This document shows, in pieces, positions 20,863 through 30,047 of a stretch of DNA of 33,903 nt. The notes below the pieces were generated by a model, which worked only from the letters and a program-made list of their open reading frames with translations, had not been told where the DNA came from and did not search any database. The position numbers were made by a program, and so were the translations under genes. Position 1 is the first letter of the stretch. The number at the start of each line of letters is the position of its first letter. The DNA is taken from contig LYSW01000034.1 in the NCBI GenBank assembly GCA_001657295.1, forward strand, positions 1 to 33,903, in the 5' to 3' direction. The stretch comes from Oceanicaulis sp. BBD 1991-10 (GTDB taxonomy: Bacteria; Pseudomonadota; Alphaproteobacteria; Caulobacterales; Maricaulaceae).

Positions 20863-22104
20863 CTAGATGAGAAAGCTCATGGCCTTGTGCAAGGCCTTAA
20901 GGAAAGCATCGACTTCGTCAAAGCTGTTGTAGGGCGCAAAGCTGGCTCGAACGGTGCCGGGCACGCCATAGCGCTTCATCAGCGGATGGGCGCAGTGATG
21001 GCCCGCACGGACCGCGACGCCATATTTGTCCATCAGCTGGGCGAGATCGTGCGGATGCGCGCCCTCGATCAGGAAGCTGGCGATGGCGCCCTTGTCCTGC
21101 GCCCGCCCGAACAGGCGCAGCCCGCGTATTTCCGCGAGCCCGGCTTCGGCTCGATCGAGCAAGGCGCGCTCATGCTCCAGCGCCGCCACGCGATCCAGGC
21201 CGTTGACCCAGTCAATCGCGGCGCCCAGCCCGATCACGTCCGCGATCGCAGGCGTTCCAGCTTCAAACTTGTGAGGCGCATCCGCGTAAACCACGCCGTC
21301 CTCACTGACCTCGGCGATCATCTCCCCGCCGCCCTGATAGGGTTGCAGGCGGTCCAGCCAGTCTCCGGCCGCGTAAAGCGCCCCGGCGCCGTTGGGGCCG
21401 TACAGCTTATGTCCGGTGAAGATGTAGAAATCACAGCCCAAATCGGCGACGTCGACCGGCATGTGAACCGCCGCCTGCGTGCCGTCAAACAGGATCGCCG
21501 CGCCATGGGCGTGCGCGATTCGAACCAGGGCCCGCGCCGGGTTCACCGTGCCCAGGACATTGGACATGTGAACCAGGCTGACCATCTTGGTCCGCTCGGT
21601 GAACAGCGCCTGATAGGCGTCCATGTCCAAAGCGCCGTCGTCGTCGACCGGAATCCATTTGATCACAACGCCCTTGCGCTCACGCAGGAAGTGCCAGGGC
21701 ACGATGTTGGAGTGGTGCTCCATCTGGGAAAGGATGACCTCGTCACCCTCTTTCAGCGTCGCGCCGAAGCTGGACGCGACCAGATTGATCGCCTCCGTCG
21801 CGCTCTTGGTGAACACGATTTGATCCGCGCTCGGGGCGTTGAGGAAATCGGCGACCTTGCCGCGCGCAGCCTCAAACGCTTCCGTCGCCTCATTGGCGAG
21901 CGTGTGAAGGCCCCGGTGCACATTCGCATATGATGTCCGCCAGACATTCGCGACCGCGTCGATCACAGCTTCGGGTTTCTGAGCGGAGGCCGCGTTATCC
22001 AGATAGACCAGCGGATGACCGTTGACCTGACGCGACAGGATCGGGAATTGCGCGCGCAGCGTTTCGACGTCGAACGCCGCCACAGATTCGGCGAGCGCTG
22101 TCAT
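20863..22104 (-). CDS. sufS: Cysteine desulphurase SufS (class II)
   Basis: A 413-residue PLP enzyme that removes sulphur from cysteine to supply SufBCD. The PLP lysine is Lys233 in FTGHKLYGP, the active-site cysteine is Cys371 in RAGHHCAHPLM, the class II signature, and EHHSN is at 129-133. The ATG at 22104 abuts the sufD stop with no spacer, so translation is likely coupled. No SufE gene is seen in the window; the sulphur acceptor could be encoded elsewhere, or another acceptor could be used. It lies between sufD and sufT. Confidence 0.95.
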   Translation of the reverse strand: MTALAESVAAFDVETLRAQFPILSRQVNGHPLVYLDNAASAQKPEAVIDAVANVWRTSYANVHRGLHTLANEATEAFEAARGKVADFLNAPSADQIVFTKSATEAINLVASSFGATLKEGDEVILSQMEHHSNIVPWHFLRERKGVVIKWIPVDDDGALDMDAYQALFTERTKMVSLVHMSNVLGTVNPARALVRIAHAHGAAILFDGTQAAVHMPVDVADLGCDFYIFTGHKLYGPNGAGALYAAGDWLDRLQPYQGGGEMIAEVSEDGVVYADAPHKFEAGTPAIADVIGLGAAIDWVNGLDRVAALEHERALLDRAEAGLAEIRGLRLFGRAQDKGAIASFLIEGAHPHDLAQLMDKYGVAVRAGHHCAHPLMKRYGVPGTVRASFAPYNSFDEVDAFLKALHKAMSFLI

Positions 22105-23195
22105 CTAGAGCGCCTCCAACCGGTCGGCAAGCTGTGCGAGCAAAGCGTCGCGCAATGTCTCATCGCTCAAGTTTTCCAGCGGCTCGGCCAAAAAGCTACG
22201 CGTCAACATGGCGCGCGCGGCTGCGTCGCTCAGGCCCCGCTGGCGCATATAGAAGAGCGCGTCTTCATCAATGGCGCCCAGCGCATTGCCGTGGGCGCAC
22301 ACGACGTCGTCTGCGTAGATTTCCAGCTCAGGCTTGGCGTCAATCTCCGCCCCGGCGTCCAGCAGCAAGCCGCGATGCTGCATCTGGGCGTCGGTTTTCT
22401 GCGCCGCCTGCTCCACATGAATCTTGCCCTGGAACACGCCCTTGCCGCCCTTGGCGGCCGCGCCTTTGAACAGCTCCTCGGTCACGCCGTGCGGTCCTGC
22501 ATGTTGAACCACCGAGGTCTGGTCAAGATGTCGGCCCGCGCCCAGCACATAGGCGCCGTTGAGCCGCAGCTCGGCGCCCTCGCCGGCATGGCGCACATGT
22601 GTTTCAAGCCGGGCGATCTTCGCTCCGAAGCCCAGCGTGGTTTGCTCAGCGCGCGCGCCTTTCGCCAAAGACAGGCCGGAGGTGACCACCAGGGCCGCAT
22701 CCGGAGCCTCACGTTGCTGGATCACGCGGGTCAGGCGGGCGCCCTCTTCGACCGTGATATTGATCGCGATATTGGCGACGCCGGCTTCCGCGACCTCGTA
22801 GATTTCATGCAAGACGGCCTCGACGCCGGCCGGCACGCGCACGGCGACGATCCGATGCCCGACGCCTTCACCCGAAAAGGCGAGGGACAGAGTCTCCCTG
22901 TCAGTCAGATCAAAGACCGCGCAATCGCCGCCCAAGGCCGCCGCCAGGCGCGGCATGATCAGGCTGGGCTCGCGCTCCAGCTCCGCCACCGCGTCCGGCT
23001 CGCGCGACGCGTCGAGCGACACCTCGCCGATCGTGGATGGGAAACGCGACAGGACCGTCTTCAAATCGGTCCATTTCCACGCCTCGACCCGGCGATGGGG
23101 CAAGCCGCGCGCGGTGAGCTCCGCACGCAGGGCGCCGGCCGGCAGCGCGGCGGCGAGCGCATCCTCGAACTGGGAAAGTCGGACTGGCGCGGTCA

Positions 23196-23196
<1 letters not shown>
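22105..23196 (-). CDS. sufD: Fe-S cluster assembly protein SufD
   Basis: A 363-residue subunit of the SufBC2D scaffold, paralogous to SufB. The N-terminal part is helical (LSQFEDALAAALP, RRVEAWKWTDL). The C-terminal beta-helix ends with the conserved DDVVCAHGNALGAIDEDAL, containing the His of the SufB-SufD cluster site, and LFYMRQRGLSDAAARAML. The start ATG at 23196 overlaps the sufC stop by one base (TGATG), and the stop abuts the sufS start. Length is a little below the 420 or so of E. coli SufD, as is common for alphaproteobacterial homologues. Confidence 0.94.
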
Positions 23197-23960
<764 letters not shown>

Positions 23961-23983
23961 TCTCGTCATTCCTTCGCGCAGGC

Positions 23984-24577
23984 TCAGTTGCTGAGCGCAG
24001 CGTTGCAATAAAACTCTTCCCCGCGGTCATCGGCCGCGCGCACGAGGCGGCAGGCCGTCCCGTCTTCATCAAACGTCACTGATAAGAGCGCCTGCGCCGT
24101 CAGCGCCGCACCATTGCGGGCATAGACCGTCACCATGTGTTCGGCGGCGCTGGAGCGCGCGTGCACCGCGAACAGACCATTTTGGAAAGGCTCGACCGTG
24201 TGACCATTCGGTCGCGCCTGCGCTTCGACCAATCCCGTGAAATCGCCGAAGAAAACCGCCCAGTCGCTATTGACCAGCCCGGTCGCCAGCGGAACCACGA
24301 CGTCCTCGGCGCCGTCGCCGTCCAGATCGGACAGGAAGGGCGCGCGAAAGCCGCGGTCCAGCTCCAGCTCGAAACTCTGAAACGGCGCGCCGTCAGCGGC
24401 GGTGACGATGATCTCCACCGTGCGCGCGTCACCGTCCGGCTCATAATCAAAGCCGATCAGCCAGCCCTGGCTGTCGCCGGTCGCCAGCACGCAGTCGGTC
24501 CGCGGCTCCAATTCCGGATCGTTGCAGCCGGGCCATGCCGGTGCTTGCAGCGCCAAGGCGGACAGAAGCATGATCAT
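23984..24577 (-). CDS. Probable exported protein of unknown function, embedded in the suf operon
   Basis: I do not recognise a family. The 197-residue product starts at ATG 24577, overlapping the preceding stop in an ATGA arrangement; an ATG two codons later (24571) is an alternative. The N-terminus (MIMLLSALALQAPA) is a short hydrophobic stretch lacking the usual positive residues, so export is likely but not certain. The mature part has four cysteines (PGC, TDC, TAC, YC) and a DLDGDGAEDVVVPL segment resembling an FG-GAP or EF-like calcium-binding repeat, otherwise predicted beta-strands. It lies between a small membrane protein gene and sufC, within an operon for cytoplasmic iron-sulphur assembly, which makes its location unexpected. 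The reading frame is supported by tight spacing on both sides. Confidence 0.72.
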   Translation of the reverse strand: MIMLLSALALQAPAWPGCNDPELEPRTDCVLATGDSQGWLIGFDYEPDGDARTVEIIVTAADGAPFQSFELELDRGFRAPFLSDLDGDGAEDVVVPLATGLVNSDWAVFFGDFTGLVEAQARPNGHTVEPFQNGLFAVHARSSAAEHMVTVYARNGAALTAQALLSVTFDEDGTACRLVRAADDRGEEFYCNAALSN

Positions 24578-24885
24578 GACCCGCCCCCGTTTTTCACCTT
24601 GCCGGCCTTATAGTCCGCCGCCGTGTTGTCCGGGTCGCCGTTGGACCTGATGGCGACGAAAAGCAGGCTCATCCCGATCACCGTCAAAAAGGCAAAGCCC
24701 ATCCAGCCGCCGCCGACGCCTTGAGCGCTCGCTTCGGTCCACAGACCAAGGCCCAGAGCCATCAGCGAAAGGAATCCGGCGATGCAGGACCAGCCTTCCC
24801 ATGTGATCGGGCGGAAGCTGCCGAACCACATCGGCTTTCCGACATGAGATTGCGAGCGTCGCGCGAACCAGAAGCGCTGGGTCAT
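24574..24885 (-). CDS. Small two-helix membrane protein of unknown function in the suf operon
   Basis: A 103-residue protein starting at ATG 24885, immediately adjacent to the sufB stop with no spacer. Two hydrophobic segments are apparent, about residues 31-51 (IAGFLSLMALGLGLW) and 60-79 (WMGFAFLTVIGMSLLFVAI). The N-terminal 30 residues are basic and aromatic and the C-terminal tail is polar (DPDNTAADYKAGKVKNGGGS). The positive-inside rule suggests both ends are cytoplasmic. Its stop overlaps the start of the next unknown gene by four bases, so sufB, this gene and the next are translationally linked. No cysteine pair able to bind a cluster is present. Function unknown. Confidence 0.75.
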   Translation of the reverse strand: MTQRFWFARRSQSHVGKPMWFGSFRPITWEGWSCIAGFLSLMALGLGLWTEASAQGVGGGWMGFAFLTVIGMSLLFVAIRSNGDPDNTAADYKAGKVKNGGGS

Positions 24886-26388
<1,503 letters not shown>

Positions 26389-26416
26389 GCGATGGCCTCT
26401 TTGATCTTGTGTGTCG

Positions 26417-27559
26417 TCAAACCGCCGCCGCGGCCAGCGGCCGGGCGCGGTGGTATTCATTCAGCCAAGTCTCTGCGAACGCGTCGATATCGGCCTCTTT
26501 CGTCGTCCAGCCAAGACTGATGCGCAGCGCAGAACCCGCATGCGCGTCGCTGGCGCCCATGGCTTGCAGCACATGGCTTTTGCGGACTTTGCCGGACGAG
26601 CAGGCCGAACCGGCGCTGACCGCGAACCCCGCCAGATCCATCGCGATCACCTGGATCTCGCTGGGCCAGCCCGGCGCGGACAGGCAGATCGTGTTGGGAA
26701 GCCGCTTAGCGCCTTCGCCCCAAATCACAATCTCCGGCGCGCCGGCCTTTAATCGGTGCTCCAGCCTCTCCCGCAGAGCAGCAATCCGGCCGGATTCGGA
26801 CGGGCCCACCGCTGCGACCGCAGCGGCGAAGCCGCAAATGCCGGCGACATTCTCCGTCCCGCCTCGCCGGCCCTTTTCCTGGCCGCCGCCGGAAATCAGC
26901 GCGCCGACCTGAGCGTCGCACGCGACCGCCAACGCTCCGACGCCTTGCGGACCGCCCGCCTTGTGGGCCGAGAGCGACGCGAATTGCGCACCCGACTCAG
27001 CGAAGTCGAACGGCGCCTTGCCGGTCATCTGCACCGCGTCAACAAGGAAGAGATGACCCGCATCCCGGATCATCCGCCCTGCATCCGCAACGGGCTGCAA
27101 TACGCCGGTCTCATTACTGGCCGCCGTCAGCGCGAACAGGATCGGCGCCTCACTCGCCGCTCCCGCCCGCTCCAGGCGGCCCTCCAACCAATTCATGTTA
27201 GCGCGGCCATCCGTCGTGACAGGCCATTCTTCGACCGCAAGGCCGCTCGCCGCGGCCGCCGCACGCACCGCATCATGCTCAATCGCGGAGTGGATGATGC
27301 GTTCTGCGCCCAAAGCCGTCGCGGCATGGATCGCCAGATTGATCGCTTCAGTGCCGCCTGAGGTGAAGACGAGGTCTTCAACCCGCGCGCAGATCGATTT
27401 GGCGATCACGGACCGCGCCTGTTCCACGCGCGCACGCGCCGCCCGTCCGCTCTGATGAACGGAGGATGGATTGCCGCCGGCCTCAAGCGCCGCCATCACG
27501 GCGCTTGCGGCTTCAGGGCGGACCGGCGCAGTCGCATTATGGTCCAGGTAGACGGTCAC
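26417..27559 (-). CDS. iscS: Cysteine desulphurase, class I (IscS/NifS-like)
   Basis: A 380-residue PLP enzyme that liberates sulphur from cysteine. Lys200 in [12 protein letters not shown] is the PLP lysine and Cys320 in [15 protein letters not shown] is the catalytic cysteine on the flexible loop, the class I signature. It differs from the class II SufS encoded in the same operon. The family name could equally be NifS-like, and the gene is shorter at the C-terminus than E. coli IscS. It lies seven bases downstream of iscR and 28 bases ahead of sufB. This iscR, class I desulphurase, sufB order is common in alphaproteobacteria lacking a full isc operon; no iscU, hscA or hscB is present here. 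Confidence 0.92.
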   Translation of the reverse strand: MTVYLDHNATAPVRPEAASAVMAALEAGGNPSSVHQSGRAARARVEQARSVIAKSICARVEDLVFTSGGTEAINLAIHAATALGAERIIHSAIEHDAVRAAAAASGLAVEEWPVTTDGRANMNWLEGRLERAGAASEAPILFALTAASNETGVLQPVADAGRMIRDAGHLFLVDAVQMTGKAPFDFAESGAQFASLSAHKAGGPQGVGALAVACDAQVGALISGGGQEKGRRGGTENVAGICGFAAAVAAVGPSESGRIAALRERLEHRLKAGAPEIVIWGEGAKRLPNTICLSAPGWPSEIQVIAMDLAGFAVSAGSACSSGKVRKSHVLQAMGASDAHAGSALRISLGWTTKEADIDAFAETWLNEYHRARPLAAAAV

Positions 27560-27566
27560 GTTTTCG

Positions 27567-28031
27567 CTATTCGGCGGCTTGGTCGAGCATGGAAGGCTGG
27601 TCGACCGTGGTGGACATGCCGAGCACGCGGCGCTCGATCACGTCTTCCAGAGTGACGCCGTTGAGGAAGAGATGGATATGGCGGCCCAGCTCGTCCCACA
27701 AATCATGGGTGATGCAGCGGCGCCCGCCTTCCATGCAGCCGGCGGGCTGATGCTGGCAGCGCGTGACGTCCACGGGCTCCTCGACCGCAAGCATGATGTC
27801 AGCCACGCGGGTCTCGCCGGCGTCGCGCGCAAGGCGGTATCCGCCGCCCGGCCCGCGCACCGATTTGACCACGCCGGCGCGGCGCAGCTTGGCGAAAAGT
27901 TGTTCCAGATAGGACAGCGATATTTCCTGGCGCGAAGCGATATCGCCCAGCGGAACCGGCCGGTCCTGACCGCTCGTGGCCAAATCGGCCATCGCCATCA
28001 CTGCATAACGTCCTTTGGTGCTCAGTTTCAT
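27567..28031 (-). CDS. iscR: Rrf2 family Fe-S-dependent transcriptional regulator IscR
   Basis: A 154-residue winged-helix regulator of Fe-S assembly genes. The start is ATG 28031 (MKLSTKGRYAVMAM) with AGGAAAG upstream; the frame extends 11 codons further but the family begins here. The DNA-binding half contains SLSYLEQLFAKLRRAGVVKS and the wing RGPGGGYRLA. The cluster ligands are Cys92, Cys99, Cys106 and His109 (spacing 6, 6, 2 residues, ending CITHDLW). A [2Fe-2S] form typically represses its own operon, so feedback control of the genes downstream is expected. It is the first gene of the suf operon, seven bases ahead of iscS, and diverges from the hydrolase gene at 28261. Confidence 0.94.
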   Translation of the reverse strand: MKLSTKGRYAVMAMADLATSGQDRPVPLGDIASRQEISLSYLEQLFAKLRRAGVVKSVRGPGGGYRLARDAGETRVADIMLAVEEPVDVTRCQHQPAGCMEGGRRCITHDLWDELGRHIHLFLNGVTLEDVIERRVLGMSTTVDQPSMLDQAAE

Positions 28032-28133
28032 CGTCTTTCCTTGCCTCCCCGGAGAAAGCCTCACCTCGCCGCTCGCAAACTGCGCCCTGCCTGTGCTAGA
28101 AGGCCGCTTCCCTTGCGAGACCGTCGAGTTTGA

Positions 28134-28149
28134 GGGGAACTAGTTCTCC
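28134..28149. repeat. Palindrome in the iscR leader, operator candidate
   Basis: GAACTAGTTC at 28137-28146 is a perfect 10-bp palindrome, extended with mismatches to GG-GAACTAGTTC-CC over 28134-28149. It lies about 30-40 bases downstream of the proposed iscR transcription start. A weaker alternative iscR promoter, TTGACC at 28159-28164 with a -10 at 28137-28142 (minus strand), would place the palindrome over the -10. No known operator consensus is matched with certainty. Confidence 0.35.
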
Positions 28150-28165
28150 ATGCTCTGTGGTCAAG

Positions 28166-28197
28166 AATTAGGAACGGATTTTTGTATAGCCCTAATT
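28166..28197. repeat. Inverted repeat AATTAGG / CCTAATT flanking the iscR -10 region
   Basis: AATTAGG at 28166-28172 and its exact complement CCTAATT at 28191-28197 are separated by 18 bases that contain the proposed -10 box and transcription start of iscR. This position is typical of a repressor operator. IscR autoregulation is an inference; the motif does not obviously match the E. coli IscR consensus. Confidence 0.4.
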
Positions 28198-28211
28198 TCT
28201 CGGTTTTTCAA
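28183..28211 (-). promoter_or_regulatory. Sigma70-like promoter for the iscR-suf operon
   Basis: Read on the minus strand: TTGAAA (complement of 28206-28211), a spacer of exactly 17 bases, then TATACA (complement of 28183-28188). Five and four positions match consensus in an AT-rich pocket of GC-rich sequence. The start point would be near 28176, giving a leader of about 145 bases before the iscR ATG. Confidence 0.5.
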
Positions 28212-28227
28212 AAACTGAGTGTAGGGC
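28189..28227. repeat. 39-base imperfect palindrome between iscR and the divergent hydrolase
   Basis: Outer arms GCCCTA (28189-28194) and TAGGGC (28222-28227) enclose CTCGGTTTTT (28199-28208) and AAAAACTGAG (28210-28219), which pair with one mismatch around C28209. The dyad covers the -35 and spacer of the proposed iscR promoter. As RNA on the plus strand it would form a stable hairpin about 33 bases ahead of the hydrolase ATG. It could be an operator or an mRNA structure. Confidence 0.5.
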
Positions 28228-28260
28228 TCGGACATTCGCCAGTAGGACGCCAGATCCCAC

Positions 28261-28944
28261 ATGCCCGACGTGATTATCGCCGGCCCCGCCGGTCGCCTTG
28301 AAGGCAAATACAGCCCCGCCAAGAACCCCGCCGCGCCGGTGGCGCTGGTCCTCCACGCCCACCCGATGGGCGGCGGGCATATGGAGACGCCGATCTCGGT
28401 CATGCTCTATGAGCAGTTTAAGAATCGCGACTTCTCCGTGCTGCGATTCAATTTCCGCGGCGTCGGCCGCAGCCAGGGAAGCTATGATCAGGGTCTGGGC
28501 GAACTGTCCGATGCGGCGACCGCCCTGGACTGGGCGCAGGCGCATAATCCCAATGCGCAATTCTGCTGGGTCGCCGGTCACTCCTTCGGCGCCTGGATCG
28601 GCATGCAGCTCCTGATGCGCCGCCCCGAAATCGGCGGATTCACCTCGGTGGCGCCGCCCACAAACATGTATGATTTCTCCTTCCTGGCGCCCTGCCCCGC
28701 ATCGGGCCTTATCGCCCATGGCGACGCCGATTCCATCGTGCCGCTTGACGAGATGGAACGCGCCATGGCGAAGGTGCGCACCCAAAAAGGCATCGTTATC
28801 CAGACCGACGTGATTAAAGGGGCCTCGCACCTCTTCACCGACCATCTCGAACCGCTGGAGAAATCGGTCTCCACCTATCTGGATTGGCGTTTGCCGCAGG
28901 TCGAGAAAGAACGCCGCGAGCAACCGGCGGGCTCACGGCGCTAG
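28261..28944 (+). CDS. Alpha/beta hydrolase superfamily protein
   Basis: A 227-residue cytoplasmic serine hydrolase-like protein of the COG2945 type. The nucleophile elbow GHSFGA places Ser108. The triad is completed by Asp155 or Asp157 in HGDADSIV and His190 in GASHLF, and HAHPMGGGH at 32-40 and FRGVGRS at 65-71 form the oxyanion region. No signal peptide or membrane segment. Such proteins are usually annotated only as predicted hydrolases and the substrate is unknown. It diverges from iscR with a shared 229-base regulatory region, so iron or oxidative control is conceivable. Its stop codon TAG overlaps the anmK stop on the other strand at CTAG (28941-28944). Confidence 0.88.
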   Translation: MPDVIIAGPAGRLEGKYSPAKNPAAPVALVLHAHPMGGGHMETPISVMLYEQFKNRDFSVLRFNFRGVGRSQGSYDQGLGELSDAATALDWAQAHNPNAQFCWVAGHSFGAWIGMQLLMRRPEIGGFTSVAPPTNMYDFSFLAPCPASGLIAHGDADSIVPLDEMERAMAKVRTQKGIVIQTDVIKGASHLFTDHLEPLEKSVSTYLDWRLPQVEKERREQPAGSRR

Positions 28945-30047
28945 GGCGTTACGATCCGGCCGCCGGTCAGCGGCTCGGGCGCGCCCGTCGTGCCGGGCCA
29001 GCTGATCGGAAGGCCGCGCTCCGCGCGCGCCGCCAGGAAGGCGAAGGCCTCCGCTTCAATCAAATCACCGCGCCAGCCCACCGCCTCCGCGGATTGAACA
29101 GAAAGCCCTGTGGCGCGGGCGATTCGATGCATCAGATCCGGATTCTTCCGCCCGCCGCCGCAGACAATCAGCCGCTTGGGCCGCTCAAGCGCGCCCTTTA
29201 CGCCCAGCGCGACTGTAAGGGCCGTGAACTCGGCGAGCGTCGCCGCGCCGTCCTCGACGGTGAGGTTCCGCGCCGCGTCCAGCGAGAAGTCCCAGCGATC
29301 CAGCGATTTCGGCCCAGCGCTGCGGAAATGCGGGTGCGCCAGCAATTCCTCCAGCGCAGCGTCCAGGACACGACCGGCGCCGGAGGCGGCGCCGCCCGCA
29401 TCCATGGCCGCACCGGTATGCCGTCTCATCCAGGCGTCGATCAGCCCATTGCCGGGCCCGGTGTCGAACGCCGTGAGCCCGCCGTCTGATCCGATCAGGG
29501 TGAGATTGGCGACGCCGCCGATATTCAGGACGCCGAACGGGCGCTCCAATCCCGACATGTCGGCCAAGGCCAGGTGGTAAACCGGAGCGAGCGGCGCGCC
29601 CTGGCCGCCGGCGGCCATGTCGGCGCTTCGAAAATCAAATGCCACTGGACAATCCAGCGTTCTGGCGAGGGCTTTGGCATCCCCGATCTGCCGGGTCCGT
29701 CCTGGACGGCCCTTCCCGGGCGCCTCGTGCAATACGGTCTGGCCGTGAAACCCGATGAGATCAATCGCCGTCAGCGGCGTCGCGGCGGCGGCGCAGACCG
29801 CTTGAACCGCCGCCGCATGGACGCGGGTCAATACGGCCTCCGCTTCGAGGTAAGCGGAAGGTTCCGCCCCCTTGAACCGCCAGGCCAGCGCGGCGTCTAC
29901 CGCCCGCTGCAGGATGGCGCGGTCCGCTTGAGAATAGGCCAGCTCGACGCCCGGGCCGAAGCGGGTCACGGCGACCCCGTCACTCTCGATCAGCGCCGCA
30001 TCCACGCCGTCCAGCGAGGTGCCGCTCATCAAGCCAATGCAATTCAT
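28941..30047 (-). CDS. anmK: Anhydro-N-acetylmuramic acid kinase
   Basis: Phosphorylates and opens 1,6-anhydroMurNAc recovered from peptidoglycan turnover, giving MurNAc-6-phosphate for cell-wall recycling in the cytoplasm. The 368-residue protein (ATG 30047; a GTG one codon upstream is possible) opens with the ATP-binding GLMSGTSLDGVDAAL. It also has IGFHGQTV, NIGGVANLT, the DTGPGNGLID motif with its catalytic Asp, and CGGGRKNPDLM near the end. The start overlaps the stop of the large AsmA-like gene by one base (TGATG), suggesting coupled translation. The transglycosylase at 9953 could generate its substrate, but the two genes are not linked here. Confidence 0.94.
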   Translation of the reverse strand: MNCIGLMSGTSLDGVDAALIESDGVAVTRFGPGVELAYSQADRAILQRAVDAALAWRFKGAEPSAYLEAEAVLTRVHAAAVQAVCAAAATPLTAIDLIGFHGQTVLHEAPGKGRPGRTRQIGDAKALARTLDCPVAFDFRSADMAAGGQGAPLAPVYHLALADMSGLERPFGVLNIGGVANLTLIGSDGGLTAFDTGPGNGLIDAWMRRHTGAAMDAGGAASGAGRVLDAALEELLAHPHFRSAGPKSLDRWDFSLDAARNLTVEDGAATLAEFTALTVALGVKGALERPKRLIVCGGGRKNPDLMHRIARATGLSVQSAEAVGWRGDLIEAEAFAFLAARAERGLPISWPGTTGAPEPLTGGRIVTP

